This document shows, piece by piece, positions 17,206 to 26,381 of a stretch of DNA of 64,000 nt. Positions within the stretch are counted from its first letter, which is position 1. Every line of letters begins with the position of its first letter. The notes below the pieces were generated by a model that saw only the letters and a list, made by a program, of their open reading frames with translations, did not search any database and was not told the DNA's origin. The position numbers and the translations under genes are program-made. The DNA lies in the NCBI GenBank assembly GCA_018240595.1, contig JAFEFL010000029.1, forward strand, positions 1-64,000, in the 5' to 3' direction. The DNA is from Pseudomonadota bacterium. GTDB taxonomy: Bacteria; Pseudomonadota; Alphaproteobacteria; Rhizobiales; Xanthobacteraceae.

Positions 17206-18390
17206 TCAGGACACGATGCGCGGCAGCGGCAAAGTGATGGCGATGTTGAGGCCGCGCGGATGCCAATCGAAGTCGATGGTGCCGCCATATTGCTTTTCGA
17301 CGATGCGCCTGGTGAGCGTCGAGCCGAAGCCCAAATTCGACGGCGGCACAACGATGGGGCCACCCTGCTCGTGCCAATCGAAGCGCAGCACATTGTCGTT
17401 AACGACCCAGCGCAACTCGACCTCGCCATCGCCGTCGCTCCACGCGCCGTATTTGGCGGCGTTGGTGGCGAGTTCGTGCAGCAGCAGCGCCAGGTCGGAC
17501 AGCGCGTGCGAGGAAATGCGCAGATCCGGGCCTTCAATGCGCGCCTGCGTGGCCGGGGAGACGGTGTAGGGCGCGAAAGCGCTCGCCACCAAATCGCGCA
17601 GCGAGGCGTCGGCCAGCGTGCCGTCGGTGGCGCTCAGGCGATCGACCAAGAGATCGTGGGCGCGGCTCAGCGAAGCGAGCTTGCCCTGCACCGATGCGGC
17701 GAGCTCGGCGGCGCTCGGCACGGTGCGGGCGCCGACGGTGATCAGCGCGCCGGCCAGCGCGAAGGCGTTCTTGACGCGGTGATTGAGTTCGTGGAGCAGC
17801 ATTTTGCGCTGCTCTTCCGCATGCGAGCGGGCCATTTCTGCACGGTGACGCTCGATGGCGATGGCCGCGGTCTGCGCCACAGTTTCGATCGCGATGATGT
17901 CGCGGCCGGTCGGCACGCGCGGCACCCGGTAGTAATTGGCGAAAGTGCCGAGCACTTGGCCGTCGCTCGACTTCAGCGGCACCGACCAGCAGGCGGCAAG
18001 GCCGTGCTCGCAGGCGAGATCGCGAAAGTCCTTCCACAGCGGATCAGTCGCGATATCGGCGACGAACACCGACTCGCCGGTAAAGGCCGCGGTGCCGCAG
18101 GAGCCGATGCCGTTGCCAACCGGAATGCCATTAATCGCTGCGTTGTACGCCGCCGGCAGGCTTGGCGCTGCGCCTTCGAGCAACCTTGTGCCGTCCTGCG
18201 ACAGCACCAGGATCGAGGCCAGCATGTCGCCATGGGAGGGCTGCTCGACCAGCAGGATGAGATCGCGCAGCACATCGTTCAGCGGCCCGCCCTTGGCGAC
18301 CCGGGCCAGAATCCTGCGCTCGCCTTCCAGTAGCGCCGTATCCGGAATGTCTCTCTCCAGCGATCCGATGGCAACCTCCTGCCGCAGCAT
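17206..18390 (-). CDS. GAF-domain HWE histidine kinase
   Basis: 394 residues. A GAF sensor domain (about 30-185; NGIGSCGTAAFTGESVFVADI is typical) is followed by an HWE/HisKA2 kinase: the phosphoacceptor region LLHELNHRVKN (H200), ATPase N-box LLLHELATNAAKYGA, and the WHE element in DWHEQGGP, ending LGFGSTLTRRIV. There are no membrane segments, so it is a cytosolic sensor. HWE kinases in this order often signal to single-domain receivers or the general stress response, but no partner response regulator is adjacent. Confidence 0.92.
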   Translation of the reverse strand: MLRQEVAIGSLERDIPDTALLEGERRILARVAKGGPLNDVLRDLILLVEQPSHGDMLASILVLSQDGTRLLEGAAPSLPAAYNAAINGIPVGNGIGSCGTAAFTGESVFVADIATDPLWKDFRDLACEHGLAACWSVPLKSSDGQVLGTFANYYRVPRVPTGRDIIAIETVAQTAAIAIERHRAEMARSHAEEQRKMLLHELNHRVKNAFALAGALITVGARTVPSAAELAASVQGKLASLSRAHDLLVDRLSATDGTLADASLRDLVASAFAPYTVSPATQARIEGPDLRISSHALSDLALLLHELATNAAKYGAWSDGDGEVELRWVVNDNVLRFDWHEQGGPIVVPPSNLGFGSTLTRRIVEKQYGGTIDFDWHPRGLNIAITLPLPRIVS

Positions 18391-18474
18391 TGCGACGACT
18401 TCATGGGGTTAGCCCAACGGACCAAACCGGCCTATCAAATTTGCCAAGTTCCGGGTAAGAAACTTGCATGCCCG

Positions 18475-19389
18475 TCAGAACGGGCTGATCGGGAAATAGC
18501 GCAGCCACAGGTCGGTGAAGCGGCCCTGCTCCCAGAGCCGGAACAGCGCCCAGTTCAACGACTGCCGCAAGAGATCGTTGCCGCGCCGGACGGCAATGCC
18601 GACGCCCTCGCCGAAGTAACGGCTTTCCAGATAGGGCCCGCCGACGAAGCGGCAGCAATTCGCCGATTCCGTGCCGTTGAGCCAGAACGACAGCGCGATG
18701 CCGTCGCCGAACAGGAGATCGACTTCGCCCTTCTTGAGCGCAGCGCGCGCGGCGGCGTCGTCCGGAAAAGTGTGCAGTTCGGCCTCGGTGAACAGCGCCT
18801 TGATGTAGGCCTCGTGCGCGGTGCCGGCGATGACGCCGACTTTCTTGCCTTCGAGCGCGGCCGGCCGCACATCCTCGATGCCGGAATTGCGCCGCGTCAC
18901 GAAGCGCGCCGGCGTGCGGTAATAGGGATCGGTGAAATCGACGCGCTTGCGCATCGCCGGCGTCGCCGCGATGGAGGCGATGACGGCATCGCCCTGGTTG
19001 GTGTTCAAGCTGTCCACCAGCGTGTCGTAGCGGCGCATCTGCACTGTGCAGGCGACCTTGATCTCCTCGCAGATCAGCCGCGCCAGATCGACGTTGAAGC
19101 CGACCGGGTTGCCGTCGGCACCGGCGTAGTCGAAGGGCGGATAGTCGGTCTCGGTGAGGAAACGGATCACGGTCAGCCGCGACAGGTCCGGCCGCTCCGG
19201 ACGCCGCCGCGGGTCCCAGAAGCCCGGCACGTCGACCGGATTGCGCACCGGGTTGGTGTCGGGAGCATCGGCGGCGGGCGGCGTGCTCGGCCCCGGCACG
19301 TGGGCCTGCGGCCAGGCGGCCCCGGCGGTGAGCATCAGGCCCAACGCAGCCAGCGCCCCGCCCCGCCGCAGTTTATGAAAGACGCCCAT
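18475..19389 (-). CDS. Extracellular solute-binding protein, family 3
   Basis: 304 residues with a signal peptide (LRRGGALAALGLMLTAGAAWPQA) and a family 3 binding domain from about residue 70: FLTETDYPPFDYAGADGNPVGFNVDLARLI, then DGDAVIAS-like and FTDPYYRTPARF segments. Family members deliver amino acids or similar ligands to ABC importers. No permease or ATPase is next to it, so it is an orphan and may feed a distant transporter or act as a sensor ligand-binder. The proline-rich segment after the signal peptide is an unusual spacer. Confidence 0.85.
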   Translation of the reverse strand: MGVFHKLRRGGALAALGLMLTAGAAWPQAHVPGPSTPPAADAPDTNPVRNPVDVPGFWDPRRRPERPDLSRLTVIRFLTETDYPPFDYAGADGNPVGFNVDLARLICEEIKVACTVQMRRYDTLVDSLNTNQGDAVIASIAATPAMRKRVDFTDPYYRTPARFVTRRNSGIEDVRPAALEGKKVGVIAGTAHEAYIKALFTEAELHTFPDDAAARAALKKGEVDLLFGDGIALSFWLNGTESANCCRFVGGPYLESRYFGEGVGIAVRRGNDLLRQSLNWALFRLWEQGRFTDLWLRYFPISPF

Positions 19390-19455
19390 CGCCGGCCGAA
19401 ATCCCGATCAGATTCGGCCGGACCATAATGTGTTTTCGCGCCAAGGGGAAACTGG

Positions 19456-19467
19456 TTGGCGCGCCAA
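19456..19467. promoter_or_regulatory. Perfect 12-bp palindrome upstream of the solute-binding protein gene
   Basis: TTGGCGCGCCAA, with a second half-site-like CGCGCCAAGG at about 19438. It is 67 nt upstream of the ATG at 19389. A possible operator; no factor can be named. Confidence 0.35.
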
Positions 19468-19513
19468 ACCCGCGGCACAGCCCCGGGACTTCGCCTCCCC
19501 GACCGGGAGCCGC

Positions 19514-19960
19514 TCAGTGCGCGGTCAGATACTTCTCGATCTCGTGTACCGGCATCTTGACCAGATCCTTGTCGATCTCGGCGCGCACCGCGGCTTTCAG
19601 GCCGTGGCCGTAGACCTGACGCAGGAAGCCGAGCGCGCGCGGCGGCGCGACGACAACCATGGTCTTCACCTCATGCGCGGTCACGGCATGATCGAGCTTG
19701 GCGGCAAGATCGGCGAGAAAGCTTTCTTCCTCCTGAGCGTGCCAGTCGGTCTGCCCGACCGCGGAGCGCCCCGCGCCAACGGACGAATTGGAGCGGCCCG
19801 GCCTGTCGGTCCCCAGGTCGCGCGTGGCCTTCGCCTTGTGTTCGTAGACTTCGCGCGTCTGCAGGTTGGGGAACTTTGCGTCACCCGAGTTCTCGAGAAT
19901 GAGCGCCTTGGCGCCGTCACAGACGACGATCCATTCGCCCTGTTCGATCGATAGTGACAT
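19514..19960 (-). CDS. Host-attachment family protein (baeRF-like)
   Basis: 148 residues from the ATG at 19960 (GGGAGA upstream). The pattern WIVVCDGAKALILENSGD at the N-terminus, HAQEEESFLADLAAKLD in the middle and KTMVVVAPPRALGFLRQVY near the C-terminus matches the 'host attachment protein' family, related in fold to archaeal release factor eRF1 domains. The original attachment role applies to a few plant-associated bacteria. Here the function is open. Confidence 0.8.
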   Translation of the reverse strand: MSLSIEQGEWIVVCDGAKALILENSGDAKFPNLQTREVYEHKAKATRDLGTDRPGRSNSSVGAGRSAVGQTDWHAQEEESFLADLAAKLDHAVTAHEVKTMVVVAPPRALGFLRQVYGHGLKAAVRAEIDKDLVKMPVHEIEKYLTAH

Positions 19961-20059
19961 GCCTGTTTCTCCCTTGAACAACGCATAGAAGCGTGTCGGT
20001 CGCGCCGACGCTTTGCGCCAGATCAACGCGGGAGAACGGTATTTCGTTGCGTTCGCGGA

Positions 20060-21736
20060 CTAGTTCGTGCCGTCGAGCAAACGTCGCGCGATCACCTGCG
20101 CTTGAATTTCCGCCGCCCCTTCGAAGATGTTGAGGATGCGGGCATCGCACAGGATGCGCGAGATCGGGAATTCGAGCGCGAAGCCGTTGCCGCCGTGCAC
20201 CTGCACGGCATTGTCGGCGTTGGCCCAGGCAACACGGGCGCCATAGAGCTTGGCCATGCCCGCTTCGAGATCGCAGCGCCGCCCTGAATCCTTCTCGCGC
20301 GCGGCATGATAGGTGAGCTGGCGCGCGATCATGATCTCCGCCGCCATCATCACGATCTTGTCGGCGACGCGCGGGAAATCGGCGATCGGCCGCGAGAACT
20401 GGATGCGGTTGGTCGCGTAGTCCATCGCCTGCTCCATCGCCGCCTGGGCGACGCCGATGGCGCGCGCGGCCGTCTGGATGCGCGCTGATTCGAAGGTCTG
20501 CATCAACTGCTTGAAGCCCATGCCCTCGACGCCGCCGAGCAGGTTCTCGGCCTTCACCTCGAAGCCGTCGAAGGCGATCTCGTATTCCTTCATGCCACGA
20601 TAGCCGAGCACCTCGATCTCGGTGCCGGTCATGCCCTTGGCCGGGAACGGATTGTTGTCGTCGCCGCGCGGCTTTTCCGCGAGCAGCATCGACAGGCCGC
20701 GGTGTCCCGGCTCCTTCGGGTTGGTGCGGACCAGAAGCGTCATCAGATCAGCGCGCACCGGATGCGTGATCCAGGTCTTGTTGCCGTAGACCTTGTAGAC
20801 ATCGCCTTCGCGCACCGCGCGCGTCTTCAGCGAAGCCAGATCAGAGCCGGTGTTCGGCTCGGTGAACACCGCGGTCGGCAGCACTTCGCCGGAGGCGATC
20901 TTCGGCAGCCACTTCGCTTTCTGCTCCGGCGTGCCGCCACCGAGAATGAGCTCGGCGGCGATTTCCGAACGGGTGCCGAGCGAGCCGACGCCGATATAGC
21001 CGCGCGACAATTCTTCGGAGACGACGCACATCGACTCCTTGCCGAGACCCATGCCGCCGAACTCTTCCGGAATGGTCAGGCCGAAGACGCCGAGCTCGGA
21101 CATCTGGCCGACGACCTCGTACGGGATGTAGCTGTTGGTGCGATGCCAGCCATGGGCGTGGCCGACCACTTCGCTATCGGCGAACTTGCGCATTTCCTCG
21201 CGAATCGATTCCAGTGTTTCGTCGAGGCCGGCGGCGCCGACGGTGGCGCCATGGCTCTGGCGCATCAACTCCATCAGGCGGGCGCGGCGCTCGGCAGTGT
21301 TGCCGTGAGCGATCAACATTTCGACGCCGGGCGTCATACGCGCCGCGACCTGCGCCACGGAAAGCCCCATGTCGGCCGGCCGCACGATCTCGCCCTGGCT
21401 CATCGGGATGCCGCCCAGGGTCTGCGCCAGGCATTCGCCGAGGCCGATCCAGGTCAGGTGCTCCTCGACCTCGCCGAATGAGCCGGTTGCCGTCATTCGG
21501 TCAGCATAGGCGGCGAGTTGCTTGATCGCCTCGACATAGGTGGCAAGCCAGGCCAGCCCGTGCGTGGCCCTTTGTTCGCGATCAAACAACTTGCCGACTG
21601 TATGGCCCTCCACGGTCACTTTGCCGCGCACCTTGGCGGTGGCATCGGCCAGAATGGCCTCCATCGCGGTCACCGCTTCGCGGGCGATATCCTGCAGGTC
21701 CTGGTCGGCAGCGGTGCGGGAGGCGGCGATCGGCAT
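20060..21736 (-). CDS. Acyl-CoA dehydrogenase
   Basis: 558 residues from the ATG at 21736. It belongs to the longer acyl-CoA dehydrogenases, with about 170 extra N-terminal residues before the usual catalytic core ([65 protein letters not shown]). FAD-dependent alpha,beta-dehydrogenation of an acyl-CoA, with electrons passed to ETF. The C-terminus [22 protein letters not shown] holds the expected substrate-side segment. The exact chain-length preference cannot be told. Confidence 0.92.
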   Translation of the reverse strand: MPIAASRTAADQDLQDIAREAVTAMEAILADATAKVRGKVTVEGHTVGKLFDREQRATHGLAWLATYVEAIKQLAAYADRMTATGSFGEVEEHLTWIGLGECLAQTLGGIPMSQGEIVRPADMGLSVAQVAARMTPGVEMLIAHGNTAERRARLMELMRQSHGATVGAAGLDETLESIREEMRKFADSEVVGHAHGWHRTNSYIPYEVVGQMSELGVFGLTIPEEFGGMGLGKESMCVVSEELSRGYIGVGSLGTRSEIAAELILGGGTPEQKAKWLPKIASGEVLPTAVFTEPNTGSDLASLKTRAVREGDVYKVYGNKTWITHPVRADLMTLLVRTNPKEPGHRGLSMLLAEKPRGDDNNPFPAKGMTGTEIEVLGYRGMKEYEIAFDGFEVKAENLLGGVEGMGFKQLMQTFESARIQTAARAIGVAQAAMEQAMDYATNRIQFSRPIADFPRVADKIVMMAAEIMIARQLTYHAAREKDSGRRCDLEAGMAKLYGARVAWANADNAVQVHGGNGFALEFPISRILCDARILNIFEGAAEIQAQVIARRLLDGTN

Positions 21737-21952
21737 GGCAGTCCCCAAATCTCTCAATTTTTCGCCCGAAAGGCATCCAACAGTACGCGTGCAGTGCACA
21801 AAAGCAAAGGTGCGGCAGCTGCCGTCAAGCCTGTCTCGGTGCCAGAAGACCGCCGCCGGGGCGAACTAATAATAAAATTAACCATTTCAGGTTCATCTGT
21901 GACCATTGCTTGTGCGCCGCGTCTCTTTCAATCTGAGAAAACCGCCCTCGCC

Positions 21953-23968
21953 ATGCGCCTCCTCAAGGCAACGATGTCCTCATGGTCGCCAACCCGGCTC
22001 CTGACGTCGTTCTCTGTGCGGACCCGCATTGTCGTTCTGGCGCTGGCCCCTGTGGCTGGCTTTTTCGCCAACGGGCTGACTTATGTCGCCGGTGAAGACG
22101 AGGTGTCCGGCGCCTTCCGGACGGTCGCCGATTCACGCGCGCTTGCCGATGCCAGCCGCGACCTCAAGATCGCCATCGCGTCGATCCGCATCGCTGCCAA
22201 GGACTTTGGCCGCGAGCGCAATTTCGCGCTCGACATGTTCACGCAATCTCAGAGCCAGGCGGTCAAGAGCCTGGATGCCATTCAGGCTTTGATTGGCGGC
22301 TCGCGGACCGACAACATCAAGGCGTTGCGCGCCGAACTCGCCACCATCAAGGCGAACTACGACGACCTCTACAAACTGCAGCGCGTGCTGGGCTTCTCTC
22401 ACGACGAGGGCATTCGCTGGGCGCTGAAGGATGCCGGCAACAAGATCGAAGCGATCATCAACAATAACCTGAGCTGGATCGCCGACGCCGACGCGCGCAA
22501 GATCATCGTGCTGTTGCTGACGATGCGGCATCAGGAGAGCGAGTATCGGCTCGAGCCGAGCGAACTCACCATGTTTCAGTTCGAAGCCAGCTATCGCAAC
22601 TTCGTCCAGCTGTTTGCCAGCATCGACGGCACGCCCGCGCTGAAGGACCCGATCGAACGTGAGGTGAAGGAATATACCGACACGTTCACCTACTGGGTTT
22701 CGCTGCACGACCGCACTCATCCGCTGCGCACATTGATCGACATCGACAGTCAGAACATGCTGCCTCGTGTCGATGCCATCATTCTGTCGGCCAACGGAGC
22801 GGCTCGACACGCAGCCGACGCGCTCGCGGCGTCGCAGAGCGACACGCGCAACGGCATCATCGCCGTTGGCGCCGTAATGGCGATACTCGGGCTGATATTC
22901 AGTTGGCTGATCGGCCGCAGCGTGACGCGGCCGCTCGATCGTCTCGGCGCCGCGATGAAGGCACTCGCCGCCGGCGATACCGGCACGGCCATTCCCGCGA
23001 CCAAGGCGCACGACGAAATCGGCGCCATGGCGCGCACGGTTCTGGTGTTTCGCGATTCCATGATCGAGCGCGAGAAGCTGTCGCGAACCCAGATCGATCA
23101 GAGCCGGGCGCGCGAGACGCGCAGCAACAGCGTTGCCGCCGCCATTCGCCGTTTCGAGGGTTCGATCGGCGCCGTGCTCGGCAAGCTGCGTTCGGCGTCG
23201 CATCAGCTGGAAACGAGCTCTGCCGATCTCAACCGCACGGCGGATACGGTTTCGGGCGAGGCGCACACGGCTGAACAGCGCGCGAGCGCCGCGTCGGAGA
23301 ACGTCACCACGGCGGCAGGTTCGGTCGAGGAACTGGCGCTGTCGATCGAGGCCATCGCCGCTCAGGCGACCCAGTCCAGCGGCGTGGCCGGCCGGGCGGT
23401 CGCCGAGGCCCGGCAGACCGCCAAGACCATGACCGAACTCGGCGTCGCCGCGACCCGCATCGGCGAAGTGGTCGGACTCATCCAGGCCGTGGCGGGGCAG
23501 ACCAACCTGCTGGCGCTCAACGCCACGATCGAAGCGGCGCGCGCCGGTGACGCCGGTCGCGGCTTCGCCGTGGTCGCCGCCGAAGTGAAGTCGCTGGCGG
23601 CGCAGACCGCGCGCTCGACCGAAGAGATCGCCGAACAGATCGACGGCATCCAGTCGGCGGCGGCGGGCGCCACGCTCGCGATCGAGCAGGTCAACGCGAT
23701 CATCGGCGAGATGGCCTCGATCGCCACCTCGGTCGCCGCCACCGTGGAGCAACAGAACGCCGCGGTTGCCGCGATTGCCGAAGGTGTCAGCCGAGCCTCG
23801 AACGATGCCCGCACCGGCGCCGAGGCAATGAGCCGGGTCGCCGGCGTAACCATCGACGCACGCTCGACCGCCGCCGGCGTGAAGAGTTTGGCCGACGCCG
23901 TCGCGGTCGAAGCCGAGAGTCTGGAGGGCGAGGTGCGCCGGTTCCTGAGCGACGTCCAGGCGGCCTGA
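21953..23968 (+). CDS. Methyl-accepting chemotaxis protein
   Basis: 671 residues from the ATG at 21953. A first membrane helix ([18 protein letters not shown]), a long helical periplasmic sensor of about 270 residues, a second helix ([21 protein letters not shown]), a HAMP linker with [19 protein letters not shown], and the cytoplasmic signalling domain with the hairpin tip [20 protein letters not shown]. Transmits chemical cues to CheA/CheW. There is no C-terminal CheR-binding pentapeptide. No other chemotaxis genes are nearby. The ligand is unknown. Confidence 0.92.
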   Translation: MRLLKATMSSWSPTRLLTSFSVRTRIVVLALAPVAGFFANGLTYVAGEDEVSGAFRTVADSRALADASRDLKIAIASIRIAAKDFGRERNFALDMFTQSQSQAVKSLDAIQALIGGSRTDNIKALRAELATIKANYDDLYKLQRVLGFSHDEGIRWALKDAGNKIEAIINNNLSWIADADARKIIVLLLTMRHQESEYRLEPSELTMFQFEASYRNFVQLFASIDGTPALKDPIEREVKEYTDTFTYWVSLHDRTHPLRTLIDIDSQNMLPRVDAIILSANGAARHAADALAASQSDTRNGIIAVGAVMAILGLIFSWLIGRSVTRPLDRLGAAMKALAAGDTGTAIPATKAHDEIGAMARTVLVFRDSMIEREKLSRTQIDQSRARETRSNSVAAAIRRFEGSIGAVLGKLRSASHQLETSSADLNRTADTVSGEAHTAEQRASAASENVTTAAGSVEELALSIEAIAAQATQSSGVAGRAVAEARQTAKTMTELGVAATRIGEVVGLIQAVAGQTNLLALNATIEAARAGDAGRGFAVVAAEVKSLAAQTARSTEEIAEQIDGIQSAAAGATLAIEQVNAIIGEMASIATSVAATVEQQNAAVAAIAEGVSRASNDARTGAEAMSRVAGVTIDARSTAAGVKSLADAVAVEAESLEGEVRRFLSDVQAA

Positions 23969-24040
23969 CGGCGCCCACTTGCAAACGGCGGGCTGATCGC
24001 CATTCTCGCATCAGCGGATCGGCCGCCCGGAACCTGCCTC

Positions 24041-24955
24041 TTGCGCCATTTCAAGCTGACGCTGCGCTTCGTGCGCGATGCCTTCTGGCAGTTCCTCGCC
24101 GATGACGGCTGGGCCATCGCCAGCCATATCGCGCTGTCGACCTTGATGGCCTTGTTTCCGTTCCTCATCGTCTGCACGGCGCTGGCGGGCGTGTTCTTCG
24201 GTTCCAAGGGTCTCGCCGACGAGGCGGCGCGCATCCTGCTCGAAACCTGGCCGGCGCAGGTGGCCGGTCCGATCGCCGACGACATCCGCGGCGTGCTGAT
24301 CGGCAGCCGCGGCAACGTGCTCACCTTCGGCGTGCTGTTCGCGCTCTACTTTGCTTCCAGCGGCGTCGAGAGCCTGCGCATCGGCCTGAACCGCGCCTAT
24401 GGCATGGGCGAAAGACGGCCGTGGTGGGTGCTGCGCATCGAGTCGATCGGCTACGTGCTGGTCGGCGCCGTCAGCCTGCTGGTGTTCTCGTTCCTGGTCG
24501 TGCTAGCGCCGTTCATCTGGTACAAGCTGCTGCAATTCGTGCCGACGCTCGAGCCGCTGAGCGATCTCATCACCTTCTCGCGCTTCGCCGCGGCGGCGGT
24601 CATCCTGATCATCTCGCTGACCATCGTGCATCGCTGGCTGCCGGCGGGGCGGCGCAGTTTCCTCGACATCGCGCCGGGCATCGCCGCCACGCTGTTGCTG
24701 TGGATGGTGAGCGGCATCGCCTTCGGCCGCTATCTCGCCAGCTACACCTTCGCCTATGTGAACATGTATGCCGGGCTCGCCTCGGCGATGATCGCGCTGA
24801 TCTTCCTCTACGTCTGCGCGTCGATCTTCATCTTCGGCGGCGAACTGAATTCGGTGGTGCTGAAATGGCGCGTCGAGCGGCGCACGGCATCGGCCGGCCG
24901 CGCCGTCCATGCCAATGCGCCGCCGACCGATCTCGACAGACCGGCGCTGCCGTAA
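24041..24955 (+). CDS. YihY/BrkB family inner membrane protein
   Basis: 304 residues starting at TTG 24041 (no ATG fits the conserved N-terminus). Six membrane helices in the YihY/BrkB pattern: HIALSTLMALFPFLIVCTALAG, VLTFGVLFALYFASSGVESLRIGLNRAYG, and LASAMIALIFLYVCASIFIFGGELN near the end. The family is sometimes called 'ribonuclease BN', but that name is an old mistake, and the function is unknown. It is convergent with ccr, 4 nt apart. Confidence 0.88.
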   Translation: MRHFKLTLRFVRDAFWQFLADDGWAIASHIALSTLMALFPFLIVCTALAGVFFGSKGLADEAARILLETWPAQVAGPIADDIRGVLIGSRGNVLTFGVLFALYFASSGVESLRIGLNRAYGMGERRPWWVLRIESIGYVLVGAVSLLVFSFLVVLAPFIWYKLLQFVPTLEPLSDLITFSRFAAAAVILIISLTIVHRWLPAGRRSFLDIAPGIAATLLLWMVSGIAFGRYLASYTFAYVNMYAGLASAMIALIFLYVCASIFIFGGELNSVVLKWRVERRTASAGRAVHANAPPTDLDRPALP

Positions 24956-24959
24956 TCGC

Positions 24960-26240
24960 TCAGCCCTGGCCCGTGACCTCGAGCACATCCTCGTAGGTCT
25001 TCAGGCCCGTCATCGGCGCGCTGACCAGCACCGCCATGTTGCCGGGCGGGTGCTGATTCTTCCACATCATGGTGTGAGCCTTCGGAATTTCCAGCCACGG
25101 GAAGGTCTTCGACAGGCAAGGATCGATGCGGCGCTCGAGCACGAATGCATTGGCCTGTGAGGCCTGCTTCAAATGCGCGAAGTGCGAGCCCTGGATGCGC
25201 TTCTGCCGCATCCAGACATAGCGCGCATCGAAGGTGATGTTGAAGCCGGTGGTGCCGGCGCAGAACACGACCATGCCGCCGCGCTTCACCACCATGCAAG
25301 ACACCGGGAAAGTCTGCTCGCCCGGGTGCTCGAACACGATATCGACGTCGCGTTTGCCTGTGATGTCCCAGATCGCCTTGCCGAAGCGGCGCGCTTCCTT
25401 GGCCCACTCGTTGAACTCGGGCGAATTGACCTGGGGTAACTGGCCCCAGCACTTGAAGTCCTTGCGGTTGATCACGCCCTTGGCGCCGAGGTTATAAACA
25501 TACTCAGCCTTGGAATCGTCAGAGATGACGCCGATGGCGTTGGCGCCGGAGGCCGCGGCAAGCTGGATGCCGAACACGCCGAGGCCGCCGGAGGCGCCCC
25601 ACACCAGCACGTTGTCGCCGGGCTTCAGCGTGTGCGGCGCGTGGCCGAACAGCATGCGATAGGCGGTGGCGAGCGTCAGCGTGTAGCAGGCCGACTCCTC
25701 CCACGACAGATGCGCCGGCTTGATCATCAGCTGACGTGACTGCACGCGGCAGAACTGCGCGAACGAACCGTCCGGCGTCTCGTAGCCCCAGATGCGCTGC
25801 GACGGCGACAGCAGCGGATCGCCGCCATTGCAGTCCTCGTCGTCGCCGTCGTCCTGGTTACAGTGGACGATGACTTCGTCGCCGACCTTCCAGCGCTTCA
25901 CCTTGGAGCCGACCGCCCAGACGATGCCCGAGGCATCGGAACCGGCGATGTGATACGGCTGCTTGTGCACGTTGAACGGCGTGATCGGCTGGCCGAGCCC
26001 GGCCCAGATGCCGTTGTAGTTGACGCCGGCGGCCATCACGAGAACGAGCACGTCCTCTTCGCCGATCGGCCAGGTCGGCACCGCTTCGATCTGGAACGAC
26101 TGCTCCGGCGGCCCGTGGCGCTCCTGGCGGATCACCCACGCGTACATTTTCTCGGGGACATGACCAAGCGGCGGGATCTCGCCGATGTCGTAGAGGTCCT
26201 TGAGCGGAGCCCCACTCCGCGCAACAGCAGCAACCGGCAT
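24960..26240 (-). CDS. ccr: Crotonyl-CoA carboxylase/reductase
   Basis: 426 residues. Reductively carboxylates crotonyl-CoA to ethylmalonyl-CoA with NADPH and CO2; key step of the ethylmalonyl-CoA pathway for acetate/C2 assimilation. It is a medium-chain dehydrogenase/reductase: MAAGVNYNGIWAGLG, HIAGSDASGIVWAVG, nucleotide-binding WGASGGLGVFGIQLA, and the Ccr-specific segments DRDD-like QDDGDDEDCNGGDP and FEHPGEQTFPVSC. It is divergent from the ethylmalonyl-CoA mutase gene and shares with it the dyad at 26286-26336. Confidence 0.95.
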   Translation of the reverse strand: MPVAAVARSGAPLKDLYDIGEIPPLGHVPEKMYAWVIRQERHGPPEQSFQIEAVPTWPIGEEDVLVLVMAAGVNYNGIWAGLGQPITPFNVHKQPYHIAGSDASGIVWAVGSKVKRWKVGDEVIVHCNQDDGDDEDCNGGDPLLSPSQRIWGYETPDGSFAQFCRVQSRQLMIKPAHLSWEESACYTLTLATAYRMLFGHAPHTLKPGDNVLVWGASGGLGVFGIQLAAASGANAIGVISDDSKAEYVYNLGAKGVINRKDFKCWGQLPQVNSPEFNEWAKEARRFGKAIWDITGKRDVDIVFEHPGEQTFPVSCMVVKRGGMVVFCAGTTGFNITFDARYVWMRQKRIQGSHFAHLKQASQANAFVLERRIDPCLSKTFPWLEIPKAHTMMWKNQHPPGNMAVLVSAPMTGLKTYEDVLEVTGQG

Positions 26241-26285
26241 CGGCTTACTCCCTAAAATATCAGCGTTATTAGTTCGAGAGCTGCA

Positions 26286-26336
26286 TCAGTCTGGCGTAAT
26301 TTATATTGCATTGCAACAATAGAACCGCCAGACTGA
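26286..26336. promoter_or_regulatory. Nested dyad operator between ccr and ecm
   Basis: Outer arms TCAGTCTGGCG (26286-26296) and CGCCAGACTGA (26326-26336) are an 11-bp perfect inverted repeat. Inside, TTGCATTGCAA (26306-26316) is an 11-bp odd palindrome. Both have the same centre at 26311. The inner element resembles the TTTGCAAA-type sites known for short-chain acyl-CoA regulators in alphaproteobacteria. Likely controls both divergent genes. Confidence 0.65.
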
Positions 26337-26381
26337 AGTCGAAGGCAGCCCGGGCAACTTCAACAACGCATCAACGCACGA

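Noticed and set aside
22133..23752. Long minus-strand open frame (539 codons) opposite the chemoreceptor gene
   Set aside because: Antisense shadow of the chemoreceptor caused by high GC; low-complexity His/Arg/Asp-rich composition, no family motif.
24041..24955. Ribonuclease BN
   Set aside because: The protein is a polytopic membrane protein of the YihY/BrkB family; the nuclease name for this family is a historical error.
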